Positions 16,522-26,340 are shown, counted from the stretch's first letter. The stretch: DNA of 64,000 nucleotides from GCA-2794515 sp034436155 (GCA_034436155.1 DAOTVP010000072.1:33566-97565), one strand, 5' to 3'. Made by a program: numbers and translations. Notes: generated by a model from the sequence alone, not told the origin.

Positions 16522-16980
16522 ATGCCACAAGTCATCGAAAATTATGATTATGGTGTTACCCGTGAATGGCGACACAACCGTCGTTTGGTTATCATCCAAA
16601 CCCAGGGGAACAATTTGAACGAAGCGGTAGATGTTTGGGCAGATTTGGTCATTCAAACCATCAAAGACATGCCAGAAGAGGGTGCATTTTTTTTGATAGA
16701 TGATTTAAGCCACCCCAATACCAATCTCACACCCTATAGTGCAAAACGCGCTCGTGAGGTTTTAGGGGCGGCACCGTGGCACCGCGAAAAATTGTATGTT
16801 GCAACGGTGGTATCGAATTCATTTGTCAATCGCTTGGCTAAAATTTTAATCAGCCCATTTTTATCATTTCGTACCAAAGCCGAGCATGTCTTGTTTATAT
16901 CGCGCATTGACGCAGATAAATGGATTGCTGAATGTATGGAACGCGAAGGTATGAGTCAGGATGAACCCGAAGAAGCATAA
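16522..16980 (+). CDS. Conserved-looking hypothetical protein, about 152 residues
   Basis: The ATG at 16522 has GAGG 9 bases upstream; earlier in-frame ATGs have no ribosome site. The sequence alternates strands and helices (TREWRHNRRLVIIQTQGN, then AFFLIDDLSHPN, then KLYVATVVSNSFVNRL), which suggests a small alpha/beta fold resembling STAS- or SEC14-like domains. There are no membrane segments or signal peptide, and the tail is acidic. I do not recognise a family. It is convergent with the anti-sigma-like gene, with 4 bases between the stop codons. Confidence 0.7.
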   Translation: MPQVIENYDYGVTREWRHNRRLVIIQTQGNNLNEAVDVWADLVIQTIKDMPEEGAFFLIDDLSHPNTNLTPYSAKRAREVLGAAPWHREKLYVATVVSNSFVNRLAKILISPFLSFRTKAEHVLFISRIDADKWIAECMEREGMSQDEPEEA

Positions 16981-16984
16981 ACGA

Positions 16985-17530
16985 TTATGCCTCTTTGTCG
17001 TGAATCCCCAAAACTTCGCCTACGATGGTTAACAAGGTTGTTGGGAGCAATGTCAACATCGCTAATGCCGCTTCGGGATCTTCATGAGCGGTTTCTTTGG
17101 CTTCGTCTATCATCACCTCAATCACATTCATGACCATGATGAGCATAATCGCCACTTGTTCAATGACCACCTCAATCGCTTCGGGGTCGGTTTGCGAATT
17201 GAGGAGCATATACCCCGCGCCAACCAACAGGGGCAACGTGGCGACAGTCACCAATTGTACGGCTACTTGGAGCGTTGCCATATCAATCTCGCTGGTTGGT
17301 TGGGTTTGTTCTTGGACAGACTGCGCGATTCGCGCCATGATGGTCAATGCCAACCGTTTGGGGGCGCGTTCAAAGGGGGCAACACGGAGCATTTCATCGA
17401 CTTTTTGCAAACGGTGATATTCATCCGCCGTTTGCGGGCTTTGCGAGAGCATATCCCTCAATTCTGCCAACGTGGCTGGGTTCAGGGCTTCATCGAGCGA
17501 TTCTTGCATGAGTTGTTGTTTGCGTTCCAT
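16985..17530 (-). CDS. Putative membrane anti-sigma factor without zinc motif
   Basis: 181 residues. The first 60 (LDEALNPATLAELRDMLSQSPQTADEY, then LQKVDEMLRVAP) follow the layout of anti-sigma domains, 'LDgEL....A.LeaHL..Cp.Cr.e...L..v...Lr..P'. The zinc-binding His and Cys residues are replaced (Gln, Ala, Glu). Two hydrophobic stretches (about residues 85-112 and 120-140) are likely membrane helices. It starts 4 bases after the stop of the ECF sigma gene, the usual place of an anti-sigma. The role is inferred from arrangement. Confidence 0.6.
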   Translation of the reverse strand: MERKQQLMQESLDEALNPATLAELRDMLSQSPQTADEYHRLQKVDEMLRVAPFERAPKRLALTIMARIAQSVQEQTQPTSEIDMATLQVAVQLVTVATLPLLVGAGYMLLNSQTDPEAIEVVIEQVAIMLIMVMNVIEVMIDEAKETAHEDPEAALAMLTLLPTTLLTIVGEVLGIHDKEA

Positions 17531-17534
17531 ACAG

Positions 17535-18161
17535 TTATATCCGTTCTTCTAGCGAATTGCGTAAATCTTCATCGCTAGGGGTGGTCATTTTTTCGGCTAA
17601 CAATTGTCGTGCGCGATACAACCGACTTTTGACAGCACTTTCGGTATCGCCCAAAATCTCGGCAATTTCGGCATACGAATAATCGTACCAATAGCGCAGA
17701 ACAACTGTCGCCCGATAATCGGGTTGCAAATCGTTGAGCATGGCTTGGATGAGCTGACTGCGCTCATGACCGAGTAGGGCTTGTTCAGGTTCGGGGTCAT
17801 CACTCGCCAACGATAACGTGGCGGGGATGCTCTCATCGATAGATACATAACTCATGCGTCGTTTCCGCAGGCGGTCGATACAATGATTGGACGCAATCGA
17901 AAGCACCCATGTCTTGAATGACCGTTCATGGTCGTAGCGAGCTAAGTTGTAATAGGCTTTGAGGAATGCCTCTTGTGTGGCATCTTCTGCCTCGGTGCGT
18001 TCTCCCAATAGGCGATAGCACAAGTTATATACCGCATCTTGAAAGGTATACAGCAATTCTGCAAAAGCCTCTTGGTCGCCATTCAGGGCGGCGTTCACCC
18101 ATTGGCTGATGGTTTCATCTAACACGGTCGTGTTGTCTTTCCCTTGTAAGCATATACGCAT
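17535..18161 (-). CDS. ECF-type RNA polymerase sigma factor
   Basis: About 208 residues. Region 2 is VYNLCYRLLGERTEAEDATQ and SFKTWVLSIASNHCIDRLRKRR. Region 4 is LQPDYRATVVLRYWYDYSYAE with IAEILGDTESAVKSRLYRARQLL. These are close to SigW/RpoE-type factors. The start is uncertain: ATG 18161, TTG 18164 or a GTG about 14 codons in. It is co-oriented with the anti-sigma-like gene downstream (4-base gap). The regulon cannot be told. It is not closely similar to the other ECF gene at 9012. Confidence 0.92.
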   Translation of the reverse strand: MRICLQGKDNTTVLDETISQWVNAALNGDQEAFAELLYTFQDAVYNLCYRLLGERTEAEDATQEAFLKAYYNLARYDHERSFKTWVLSIASNHCIDRLRKRRMSYVSIDESIPATLSLASDDPEPEQALLGHERSQLIQAMLNDLQPDYRATVVLRYWYDYSYAEIAEILGDTESAVKSRLYRARQLLAEKMTTPSDEDLRNSLEERI

Positions 18162-18203
18162 CAATCATAACGCAAGTTGCGAGAAAAATCACGCGAAACA
18201 CGT

Positions 18204-18209
18204 TATAAT
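18204..18209 (+). promoter_or_regulatory. -10 box for the deacetylase operon
   Basis: TATAAT 46 bases before the ATG at 18255, in the AT-rich divergent spacer between the sigma and deacetylase genes. No -35 at standard spacing. Confidence 0.4.
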
Positions 18210-18254
18210 GATATAAAATGTTGAGAATTAAACGTTTAGATTGAGATTATTGTC

Positions 18255-19226
18255 ATGTCGCCCATTCAACCTAAAGTCGTGTTTTCTGAAGAATATGATA
18301 TTCACTTTATGGGTCTGGAAAAATTGCACCCGTTTGATACACGTAAATATAGCCGTGCTTGGCACGATGCCAAACATTCGCTTGGTGATGTGTTAGAAAC
18401 GCATACTATCCGTCCGACTACGCCGATAGAGGTTCACGATTTGTTACGTGTGCATAGCCCCGAATATCTGAACGAATTATGCTCTACGCATTATATCGCC
18501 CGCGCCATCGAGATGCCGATTATCGCACCGTTTCCGTATGGCATGGTCGAAACGCACCTGCTCAAGCCCATGCAATACGCCACACAAGGCACTGTCATGG
18601 CGGCGGAACTAGCCATGACGCACCATATCGCCATCAATTTGGGCGGGGGCTATCATCATGCCAGCGCCGATCGTGGCGAGGGCTTTTGTTTGTATGCCGA
18701 TGTTGCCATCGCCATCGAATCGCTTCATCAAAAAGGGGCGATTTCGGCGCAATCGCAAGCTGTCATCATCGATTTGGATGCCCATCAGGGCAACGGTAAC
18801 AGTCGTGTTTTCAGAGATAAAAATTATGCTTTTTTATTTGATATGTATAACGCCGCCATTTACCCGAATGATCATTTCGCCCAAGAACGGATCGATTATG
18901 GCATCATGCTCAATTCGGGTTGCAACAGTAGCATGTATCTGGATTTGCTCTATCATAAATTGCCCGAAGCCCTCAGACGTGCCAAAAAACCGAGCATCGC
19001 CTTTTATATCGCAGGCACAGACCCCTACGAACATGATATGTTGGGCGGGTTACGTTTATCAGAAGTCGCCATTTTTGAACGGGATAAATTTGTGATTGAG
19101 ACGATCGTCAATTTGGGCATCCCGTTGGTGATGGTCTTGGGGGGTGGGTATCATCGGCAATCGTATCAGATGATCTCGCGCACGCTGATTTATATCATGC
19201 AAAAGTGGGGTGTTCATGCCCGTTGA
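18255..19226 (+). CDS. Class IV (HDAC11-like) histone-deacetylase-family protein
   Basis: 323 residues covering a whole arginase/deacetylase domain. Zinc and active-site residues are visible: the His pair in GGGYHHAS, Asp-x-His in VIIDLDAHQGNGN, and Asp in AGTDPYEHD. GGGYH near the end completes the site. SADRGEGFCLYADVAIAIESL closely resembles the corresponding part of class IV HDAC11. Substrates in bacteria are unknown and may be acetylated proteins, polyamines or acyl-lysines. HDAC11 itself prefers long acyl chains, so acyl removal is also possible. It is the first gene of a three-gene overlapping unit with a Nudix-like protein and NurA. Confidence 0.88.
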   Translation: MSPIQPKVVFSEEYDIHFMGLEKLHPFDTRKYSRAWHDAKHSLGDVLETHTIRPTTPIEVHDLLRVHSPEYLNELCSTHYIARAIEMPIIAPFPYGMVETHLLKPMQYATQGTVMAAELAMTHHIAINLGGGYHHASADRGEGFCLYADVAIAIESLHQKGAISAQSQAVIIDLDAHQGNGNSRVFRDKNYAFLFDMYNAAIYPNDHFAQERIDYGIMLNSGCNSSMYLDLLYHKLPEALRRAKKPSIAFYIAGTDPYEHDMLGGLRLSEVAIFERDKFVIETIVNLGIPLVMVLGGGYHRQSYQMISRTLIYIMQKWGVHAR

Positions 19227-20244
19227 TTGGCTGACACCCGCTTCACATGCTCGCTTGACCGATTATTTGCGCCGTCAGTATGGCGATGTGTTACATGTGC
19301 GTGATAATCAGGCTTATCCTGTGGCAGTCAGACCGATTCAGGGGTTGGATGTCGAATGTCTACTCGGCGATTTTACGCCTCATTATATCGGCGATTTTGC
19401 GTTCTATGATCACGATCATTTGCATCGGCTCAGACAATCACGCCCGTTGACCAATGGCTTATGTTACGCCCTAAAATCGTTGGATGGTGATGTGTTACAC
19501 GGACAATTGGGGTATTATTTTGATATGCTGGCAACGTGTGATGCGCTCGACCAAGAAATTCGTGCCTATGCCGATGGTCGCATATCCAACATGCCCATGC
19601 GCCAGACCCTGCACCAAAAAATTCCCGCCCATCAATGGTTATGGCATGGTGCGGGACGGGCGAGTACGGTTGGATTGGCGGCGCTGGTCGTGTTTTATCA
19701 TGACGGGGCGTATCGGTTTATCTTTTGCCAACGGTCATACGAGATGGGCGTGAATGCGGGGTTGTATCATGTATTGCCCGCGTTTGTGTTTCAACCGCAA
19801 AAATTAGACTGGGCAGAAGCTGAATGGTCGCTGACGCATCAATTTTTGCGCGAATTTGGCGAGGAATTATTTGGTATCCCCGAATATCCCGCGTGGGGTG
19901 GGGCAGATAACCCATATTATTTCATGGATGAAGCGCCGATTGCCGATATGCGGATGATGTTGGCAGATGGGCGGGCGCAACTATTGCCCACAGGGGCGGT
20001 TTTTAATTTGCTGTCTATGCGGTCTGAATTGGCAATGGTGTGCATCATCCACGATCCTGATTGGTATACCCGCCATGAGGCGTTGCTCAACGCCAATTTG
20101 CATATAGAACGCCACCAAACATTTTATATCCCGCTCGACACACTAGACGGTCTGCCCGATGCGCTCCATCTCAAAATGACCCCACAAGGGGCGGGTGTCT
20201 TGTGGTTGGGCGTGGATAAAGCCAGAGAGGTAATTGATAAATGA
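19216..20244 (+). CDS. Hypothetical protein with Nudix-like box
   Basis: 342 residues from the ATG at 19216 (GGGGTG upstream), overlapping the deacetylase by 11 bases. The central part ALVVFYHDGAYRFIFCQRS and the helix SLTHQFLREFGEELFGI resemble a Nudix fold. The helix fits RExxEE of the Nudix box but has one extra residue before the final Gly, and the leading Gly is missing, so catalysis is uncertain. The first 150 residues show no known domain. ATGA overlap with nurA indicates coupling. I cannot name a substrate. Confidence 0.6.
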   Translation: MPVDWLTPASHARLTDYLRRQYGDVLHVRDNQAYPVAVRPIQGLDVECLLGDFTPHYIGDFAFYDHDHLHRLRQSRPLTNGLCYALKSLDGDVLHGQLGYYFDMLATCDALDQEIRAYADGRISNMPMRQTLHQKIPAHQWLWHGAGRASTVGLAALVVFYHDGAYRFIFCQRSYEMGVNAGLYHVLPAFVFQPQKLDWAEAEWSLTHQFLREFGEELFGIPEYPAWGGADNPYYFMDEAPIADMRMMLADGRAQLLPTGAVFNLLSMRSELAMVCIIHDPDWYTRHEALLNANLHIERHQTFYIPLDTLDGLPDALHLKMTPQGAGVLWLGVDKAREVIDK

Positions 20245-21515
20245 CACTCGAATTTAGCAAATTATCGGAACAGGTTTATAAAATGGGCGCGATGATTGAC
20301 CAGCTCGATTTTGACCTGACCGACAAACTCGAAATCGCCAAAGAACGCTTCGCCAATATGGGCGATTTAGACGCGATTCGTGAACGCATCGATTTTGTGC
20401 GTAAACATATCAGTGGGTATCGCGGTGCATCCCCACTCGAAAAACCGTATGACGTGCCGATGAATTTCATCCATCCCGCGCCACCATTGCCAGAACGCGC
20501 TACGATTATCGCCGTGGATGGGTCGCAAATTTATCCGTATGAACAATCGCCTGTCCATTTTTATTTGCTCAATATCGGCGTATTCACTTATCATCACGGC
20601 ACATCGCACGTCCCGCAACCGCAGACGTTGCCCAAATTGGTGTATCACCGCGATTATGTGCATGATGCAGATGGGCGAGTCGTCTCGAATCGGACGATAG
20701 ATGCCCGCCGTACTGTGTTAGAAATGCAGACATTGGCACAAATGGCGTGGGAGACCAGCCGAAAAATTCGCGTGCCGATGATCGCCCTCTATGATAATCA
20801 ATTGATGTTCGGCGCGAATAACGATGTCACAGGGGGCAAGCAACTGGTCAAAGAGTATCACGGCGCGTTGCAACACCTGTATGATGTCCAAGCCAATGGG
20901 GTGCGCGTGTCGTTGGCGGGGTATGTAGATAACCCCGTCCGTAGTCGGGTGATATTGCGCCTGTTATTTTTGATGAGTCTGAAAGATGAGGCAGAAATTC
21001 ATGCCCGCGCTCGTGAATTGAAAGAGGGTGGCGATTTAGAAGGCTTGCGCGATATTCACCTGTTCAAGAATATCCTCAAAATTGGCGAGCGAAGCGCCGT
21101 CATGGTGCAAAATTCGCCCCGCAACTTCGCGTATAAAATGGTCAATCCGAGTCATGAAATCGCGTTTTTCTATATCAAAGTCGGTACACCTATCAAAAGT
21201 AATATCGCCCGTGTGGATGTGCCGATGTGGGTGGCACGAGACCCGCAAGCCCTCAATGACCTCCATGCGTTGTTGCTGGCACAATCGACCATGCAGGGGA
21301 ATAATCCGTATCCGTATGCCTTAACCCGCGCCGATGAATTGGCGTATGTGAGCAGTAAAGATAAGCGTAAACTAGACGAGATGATTAATTTGGAATTGCG
21401 CCGTAAAGGGATTAGTCCGGTGGTTGGCAACCCCAAAGCGCGGGGCAAAACACTCGCCCGTAGCGACCAAAAACCGTACGAATTGCGAACCGATATATCA
21501 GGGACAGATTTATGA
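20241..21515 (+). CDS. nurA: NurA-domain 5'-3' nuclease
   Basis: 424 residues. The N-terminal 70 residues are helical. The NurA domain follows with IIAVDGSQIYPYEQSPVHFYLLN (metal-binding Asp), then RTVLEMQTLAQMAW and IALYDNQLMFG with a second Asp. PRNFAYKMVNPSHEIAFFYIK and SNIARVDVPMW near the C terminus are typical family strands. NurA works with the HerA helicase to resect double-strand breaks in archaea and some bacteria. No herA is present in this window, so its partner would be encoded elsewhere. It overlaps the preceding gene by 4 bases (ATGA). Confidence 0.85.
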   Translation: MTLEFSKLSEQVYKMGAMIDQLDFDLTDKLEIAKERFANMGDLDAIRERIDFVRKHISGYRGASPLEKPYDVPMNFIHPAPPLPERATIIAVDGSQIYPYEQSPVHFYLLNIGVFTYHHGTSHVPQPQTLPKLVYHRDYVHDADGRVVSNRTIDARRTVLEMQTLAQMAWETSRKIRVPMIALYDNQLMFGANNDVTGGKQLVKEYHGALQHLYDVQANGVRVSLAGYVDNPVRSRVILRLLFLMSLKDEAEIHARARELKEGGDLEGLRDIHLFKNILKIGERSAVMVQNSPRNFAYKMVNPSHEIAFFYIKVGTPIKSNIARVDVPMWVARDPQALNDLHALLLAQSTMQGNNPYPYALTRADELAYVSSKDKRKLDEMINLELRRKGISPVVGNPKARGKTLARSDQKPYELRTDISGTDL

Positions 21516-21606
21516 GTCGATCGGGCTAGGCAATGTATTTTGTTGCAAACTGGATGAGTTTGCGTAATAATCAATATTCAATGTACGATGATATGGCAAA
21601 ATTTTC

Positions 21607-24600
21607 ATGATGACCACATCTAACCTTAAGCTGATCAATTTGTTGCTGATGAGTGATGATGAATCTCATCAACAAATTATCACAGATGTATTCGATGCAC
21701 ACATCGAAAAATTGCATATTGCAACCTCTACCCAACAGGGTTTAGACCTCTTTAAGCGCGATCACCCCGAAGTCATCATCATCGATAGCACACTCACAGG
21801 TGTAACCCAGGGTTTATATGTCGAATTGCGTCAACTCTGTGGTGTAGATGGGGTGATTATCGCCCTCACACAAACCGACTCTTCATCGGCTGTGAGCCTT
21901 GCGCTATCGGGCAGTGTGGATGATTGCCTGACATTCACCACACCACCCGAGTTGATGCGTCGCCGGTTAAAAAATATGCTCCTGATGAAACATCAGATGA
22001 TGTATCAGCGTATGACAGGCGCGAATATCCCCACCAGCGAAGCTCAACTGGCAGAAGAAAAATATCGCCATGTGTTTGATTCTGCCAACGATGCGATTTT
22101 CATTGTGGATATGGCGACCGGGCGCTTTTTGGATGTCAATCGGCGGGCGGTGCGTTGGCTGGGATATTCCCGCGAGCAATTTTCGCAGATGACCTACTTT
22201 GATGTTGAGGTGCTTTTGGCTGATCAGAATGGCGAACAAGCCAAAGCCGTTGAACAACTGAGTACCAATGGACATTTCATCTTTGAAATTGGTTATAAAG
22301 CCCAAGACGGCACTGTCTATCCCTCAGAAGTGAGTAGCCGAATTTTTACGTATGAGGGGCGGCGGGCGTTGCTGAATATCGTCCGCGATATTACCCGCCA
22401 AAAGCAAATCAAAGCCGAAGAAGATGCACAACGTAAACTCGCCGAAGCCCTGCGCGATACCGCCGCCGCCCTAAACAGCACATTGGATATGGATGAGGTG
22501 ATGACGCGGGTTTTGGAGATCGTGACGCGGGTTCTGCCATCGCCATTGGCAAGCATCATGTTAATTGATGGCGATGTGGCGCGTATATCCAAATATATTG
22601 GTTATGATGGATTTTTGTCCCCAACTGATTATTTAGATAATCTGCGTATTCAGGTTAGCCATACCAGTAATTTAATATGGATGATTCAGCATCATAAACC
22701 GATAGTCATACCCGATGTAGAAGCCTATCCCCAATGGTTGCATTTAGGGCAAACGTCATGGATAAAATCGTATATTGGTGCGCCCATCATCGTTGAAGGC
22801 GAGGTGATTGGTTTCATCAACATGGATTATCCAGAGCCGAATCGCTTTACACAAGTTCATGCCGACCAATTGATGGCATTCGCCAACCAAGCAGGCATCG
22901 CCATTCAAAACGCAAAATTGCATGAAGCCATTCGCCGTCATGCCGATGAACTCGAAAAGCGTGTCCAAGAACGCACCGCGCAACTGATGTTGGTGAATCA
23001 TCAACTGTTAGAGCAAATTACCGAGCGCCAAAAAATCGAGACACGCCTCAATGAAGAACGCGAATTGTTGCGCGTGTTAATTGATAATATCCCAGATGAA
23101 ATTTATGTCAAAGATATAGAGGGACGGCATATCCTCGTCAACAAAGCCATGCACAGGCGACTCGCACCCCGTGCGCCCAATGGCGTGGTGATTGGCACGA
23201 CCAACGCCGATTATTTGCCCCCCGAAAAGGTGAAAAAACGTCGAGAAGAAGAATATCATATCCTCTATGAGCGTAAAATGGCGCTCACCGAAGAGGGTAG
23301 TTTTCAGTGGGATGCGCCAGAACCGACATGGATCCTCATGACTCGCGTGCCGATTTACGATAACAACGGGCAACCGTTGGGGATTGTCGGCATTAATCGC
23401 AACATTACCGAAGTGAAACGCGCCGAAGAATATGTGAATTACATCATTGGTGGTGCATATTGTTTGTTGTGGTATGCCATTGTCGAAGAAATAGACGGTA
23501 AATTCGAGTGGAAAATGCAAGTCAGTAGCGAAGAAGCATCGATGCGCTTTTTGCCTGTTCAACTGCATTCCGGTGAGACTTATATGGATGGTTTTCGGCG
23601 CAGTGTATTCCCCGAAGATGTGCCGCGATTGTACCAAACCAGTTCACAAGCCATTCGTGATGGCAAGACCAATTACTTTCAGGAATATCGTTGTATTCGC
23701 GCCGATGGTGAATTGCGTTGGTTGCATGAAGAGGCGCAAATCACCGCGCTTGGCGATGGACGCTATCGGATTATTGGCGTGTGTACCGATGTCACCGAGC
23801 GCCGTTTGGCAGAAGAAACGTTGCAACGCGCCAATGAATTATTAGAGGCGGAGGTCGAAAATCGCACCAGAGACCTCATCGAGATCAACAAAGATTTGGT
23901 GATGCAGGTGCAAGTGCGTGAACAAGCCGAACATGCCGAGCGCGAACAACGCAAATTTTCTGAGGCACTCAGTGATGCCGCCGCCGTCCTCGCCGAGAGT
24001 TTACAACTGAACGATGTGTTAGATCGCATTTTGTCGTTTGCGGGGCGGGTTGTCCCGCCACATGATGCCGCCAGCATCATCCTCATCGAAGATGAAATTT
24101 TCATCCGTCATTTGCGCTTTCGCCGTTATGTCAATGGTGAAGCGATCGATATTCCCGCCGATAAAGAACGTTATTATCTCGATTCGTTGCCGATTTTGCG
24201 CCGTATTCACGATTCGCGCACCCCGATGGTTGTGCAAGAATCTGAAGGGGATGCCGATTGGATGGATATCGATGAAATCCGTTGGGTTCATGCCTATATT
24301 TGCGTCCCCATCCAAACACAAGGGCGTGTGATCGGCTTTCTGACGGTCGCCAGTCGCAATCCATATCAATTCACATCCAGTCATGCTAATCGCTTGTTGA
24401 CCTTCTCGAATCAGGCGGGGATCTCGATTCAAAATGCCCAACTCTTTGCCGAGGTCAATAAGAATGCCTCTGAATTACGCCGACGGGTGACAGAAGCCAC
24501 CGCCCAACTCGAAAGTGAACGCGCCCAACTCAGCGCCATTTTAGATGCCATGACTGAAGGTGTCTTGTATTCAGATAGGCGGGCGCGGGCGCGGTATATC

Positions 24601-25611
24601 AATCCATCCATGACCCGTTTAACAGGCTATACATCTGAAGATTGGCTCAAAAATCAGAATCGGATTTGGAAGCAAATGTTGGTGAATGAGACCGATTCAG
24701 ATGTGTTTTTGCGCCAAATTCAAGACCGTATCATTCGCTCTGGATTATGGAAAGATGAAGTCCGTTTGCGCCGTAAAGATGGTGGGATTTTCGATGCCAG
24801 CCTTGTTATCACAGGTGTGACACACAGCGATGATGAAATTGCGGGTGCTGTGATTGTCATGCGTGATATTAGCGCCGAAAAACAACTCGAAGCGCAAAAG
24901 ACGCGCTTCATTGCAACGGCATCGCACGAACTCCGCACACCCATCACCAATATCAAAACGCGCTTGTATCTGCTCCAAAAGCGCCCCGATACACTCGAAA
25001 AACACATGCCTGTCCTCACCGCCGTCACAGAACGGATGCGAAAATTGGTCGATGATTTATTAGATGTATCGCGGTTTGAGCATGGGGTCATCACCTTGCG
25101 CCTCGCCCCGTTGCATTTAGCGGATTTGGTGCGTGAAATTGTCGAGACGCAAATCCCCGAAGCCGAAAAACGCTTGCTCAAAATATCGTATCATGCGCCA
25201 CCTCAACCCGTGATTATCATGGCAGATGCCGAACGCATCGCACAGGTCGTCACCAATTTGCTCACCAATGCCATCAATTACACCCCAGAAGGGGGCAAAA
25301 TTTCGGTGGAGTTACGTTTTATCGGGCAGAAAAATAATATCGGGGATAATTTTGTGGCGTTGGATGTGCGTGATACGGGTATCGGCATCCCCAAAAATTT
25401 GCTCCATGATATTTTTAAGCCGTTTTTCCGTGTGAGCGATTATAACACAGGTACGGGTTTGGGGTTATCTATCACCAAAGAGATTGTCGAATTACACGGT
25501 GGCATCATAACCGTAGAGAGCGAAGAGGCAAAAGGCACTTGCTTCACGGTCGAGTTGCCCCTCATCACCGATAAACAATTAGAGACTCATTCTATCACGG
25601 TGAACGGGTAA
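21607..25611 (+). CDS. Multi-sensor histidine kinase with N-terminal receiver-like domain
   Basis: 1334 residues, no membrane segment, so a soluble sensor. Order of domains: receiver-like (about 8-125, Asp in VIIIDSTLTG but weak surrounding motifs), PAS (about 150-265), GAF (285-440), coiled coil, PAS (487-605), PAS (610-735), coiled coil, GAF (785-940), PAS (975-1095), HisKA with His1107 in SHELRTP, and HATPase_c with NLLTNAINYTPEGGK, DTGIGIP and GTGLGLSI. It should autophosphorylate and pass phosphate to a response regulator. The TPR gene begins 3 bases downstream. No cognate regulator with DNA-binding output is adjacent. Confidence 0.93.
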   Translation: MMTTSNLKLINLLLMSDDESHQQIITDVFDAHIEKLHIATSTQQGLDLFKRDHPEVIIIDSTLTGVTQGLYVELRQLCGVDGVIIALTQTDSSSAVSLALSGSVDDCLTFTTPPELMRRRLKNMLLMKHQMMYQRMTGANIPTSEAQLAEEKYRHVFDSANDAIFIVDMATGRFLDVNRRAVRWLGYSREQFSQMTYFDVEVLLADQNGEQAKAVEQLSTNGHFIFEIGYKAQDGTVYPSEVSSRIFTYEGRRALLNIVRDITRQKQIKAEEDAQRKLAEALRDTAAALNSTLDMDEVMTRVLEIVTRVLPSPLASIMLIDGDVARISKYIGYDGFLSPTDYLDNLRIQVSHTSNLIWMIQHHKPIVIPDVEAYPQWLHLGQTSWIKSYIGAPIIVEGEVIGFINMDYPEPNRFTQVHADQLMAFANQAGIAIQNAKLHEAIRRHADELEKRVQERTAQLMLVNHQLLEQITERQKIETRLNEERELLRVLIDNIPDEIYVKDIEGRHILVNKAMHRRLAPRAPNGVVIGTTNADYLPPEKVKKRREEEYHILYERKMALTEEGSFQWDAPEPTWILMTRVPIYDNNGQPLGIVGINRNITEVKRAEEYVNYIIGGAYCLLWYAIVEEIDGKFEWKMQVSSEEASMRFLPVQLHSGETYMDGFRRSVFPEDVPRLYQTSSQAIRDGKTNYFQEYRCIRADGELRWLHEEAQITALGDGRYRIIGVCTDVTERRLAEETLQRANELLEAEVENRTRDLIEINKDLVMQVQVREQAEHAEREQRKFSEALSDAAAVLAESLQLNDVLDRILSFAGRVVPPHDAASIILIEDEIFIRHLRFRRYVNGEAIDIPADKERYYLDSLPILRRIHDSRTPMVVQESEGDADWMDIDEIRWVHAYICVPIQTQGRVIGFLTVASRNPYQFTSSHANRLLTFSNQAGISIQNAQLFAEVNKNASELRRRVTEATAQLESERAQLSAILDAMTEGVLYSDRRARARYINPSMTRLTGYTSEDWLKNQNRIWKQMLVNETDSDVFLRQIQDRIIRSGLWKDEVRLRRKDGGIFDASLVITGVTHSDDEIAGAVIVMRDISAEKQLEAQKTRFIATASHELRTPITNIKTRLYLLQKRPDTLEKHMPVLTAVTERMRKLVDDLLDVSRFEHGVITLRLAPLHLADLVREIVETQIPEAEKRLLKISYHAPPQPVIIMADAERIAQVVTNLLTNAINYTPEGGKISVELRFIGQKNNIGDNFVALDVRDTGIGIPKNLLHDIFKPFFRVSDYNTGTGLGLSITKEIVELHGGIITVESEEAKGTCFTVELPLITDKQLETHSITVNG

Positions 25612-25614
25612 GAT

Positions 25615-26331
25615 ATGGCATATTCTCGGTTACAATTGGCAAATACCTTTTTGCAAACAGGCGAATTAGATGATGCCAAACAGGTTTTAGCCGATTATTT
25701 TTTGGGCAACCCCAATTCTGATGACCCCGATTATGAAGCGATGATTCGCTTATGGTTAGATGTATTGGCGCATGGTGATGAACCTGATCTGCGCCACGCC
25801 CTGAGCGAGTATCATCGCCTGCCCGATTTTTTGCCGACTGATTATATCAAACATGCCATGATACACTATCGGCTTGGTGAACTCGCCAACGCACGTGCCA
25901 TCTTACAAACGGCGCTTAGCCAATATCCCAATCATGACCGTTTAACCGAGTCGTTGTTGTTTATCTATCAAAAACAGGGCGATTTTAAGGCGGGGTTAGC
26001 CTTGTTGAATACGCTCCCGCAAAAATGGATATGGGCGCGTTGGTCGGGCGATTTTGCCTTGACGGGAAGGGATTATGCGATAGCAATCGCGCATTATAGC
26101 CAAGCGATTCGCCTGTTAGAGGCGCAATATGGCTTATCGGATGATACCCCTGCGATGATTTTAGCCTCGCCAAGTATGACCGATGCCGAAGGTTTGACGA
26201 TCATGGGCGTGTATGCCGAATTGTTGCTGGCGCGGGCAGAAGCGTATCGGCAAAATAACCAGATGGATGATGCAAAAAGGGACGAAGCGCGTGCCAAGCG
26301 CCTCATCCCCCACGACCCGACAATAACATGA
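25615..26331 (+). CDS. TPR-repeat protein
   Basis: 238 residues, mostly helical, with TPR-like units: SRLQLANTFLQTGELDDAKQVL near the start, MIHYRLGELANARAILQTAL at about residues 82-101, and LARAEAYRQNNQMDDAKRDEARA at the end. No signal peptide or catalytic motif. It starts 3 bases after the large histidine kinase and probably forms an operon with it, perhaps as an adaptor. The function is not known. Confidence 0.8.
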   Translation: MAYSRLQLANTFLQTGELDDAKQVLADYFLGNPNSDDPDYEAMIRLWLDVLAHGDEPDLRHALSEYHRLPDFLPTDYIKHAMIHYRLGELANARAILQTALSQYPNHDRLTESLLFIYQKQGDFKAGLALLNTLPQKWIWARWSGDFALTGRDYAIAIAHYSQAIRLLEAQYGLSDDTPAMILASPSMTDAEGLTIMGVYAELLLARAEAYRQNNQMDDAKRDEARAKRLIPHDPTIT

Positions 26332-26340
26332 TTGTGTAAT

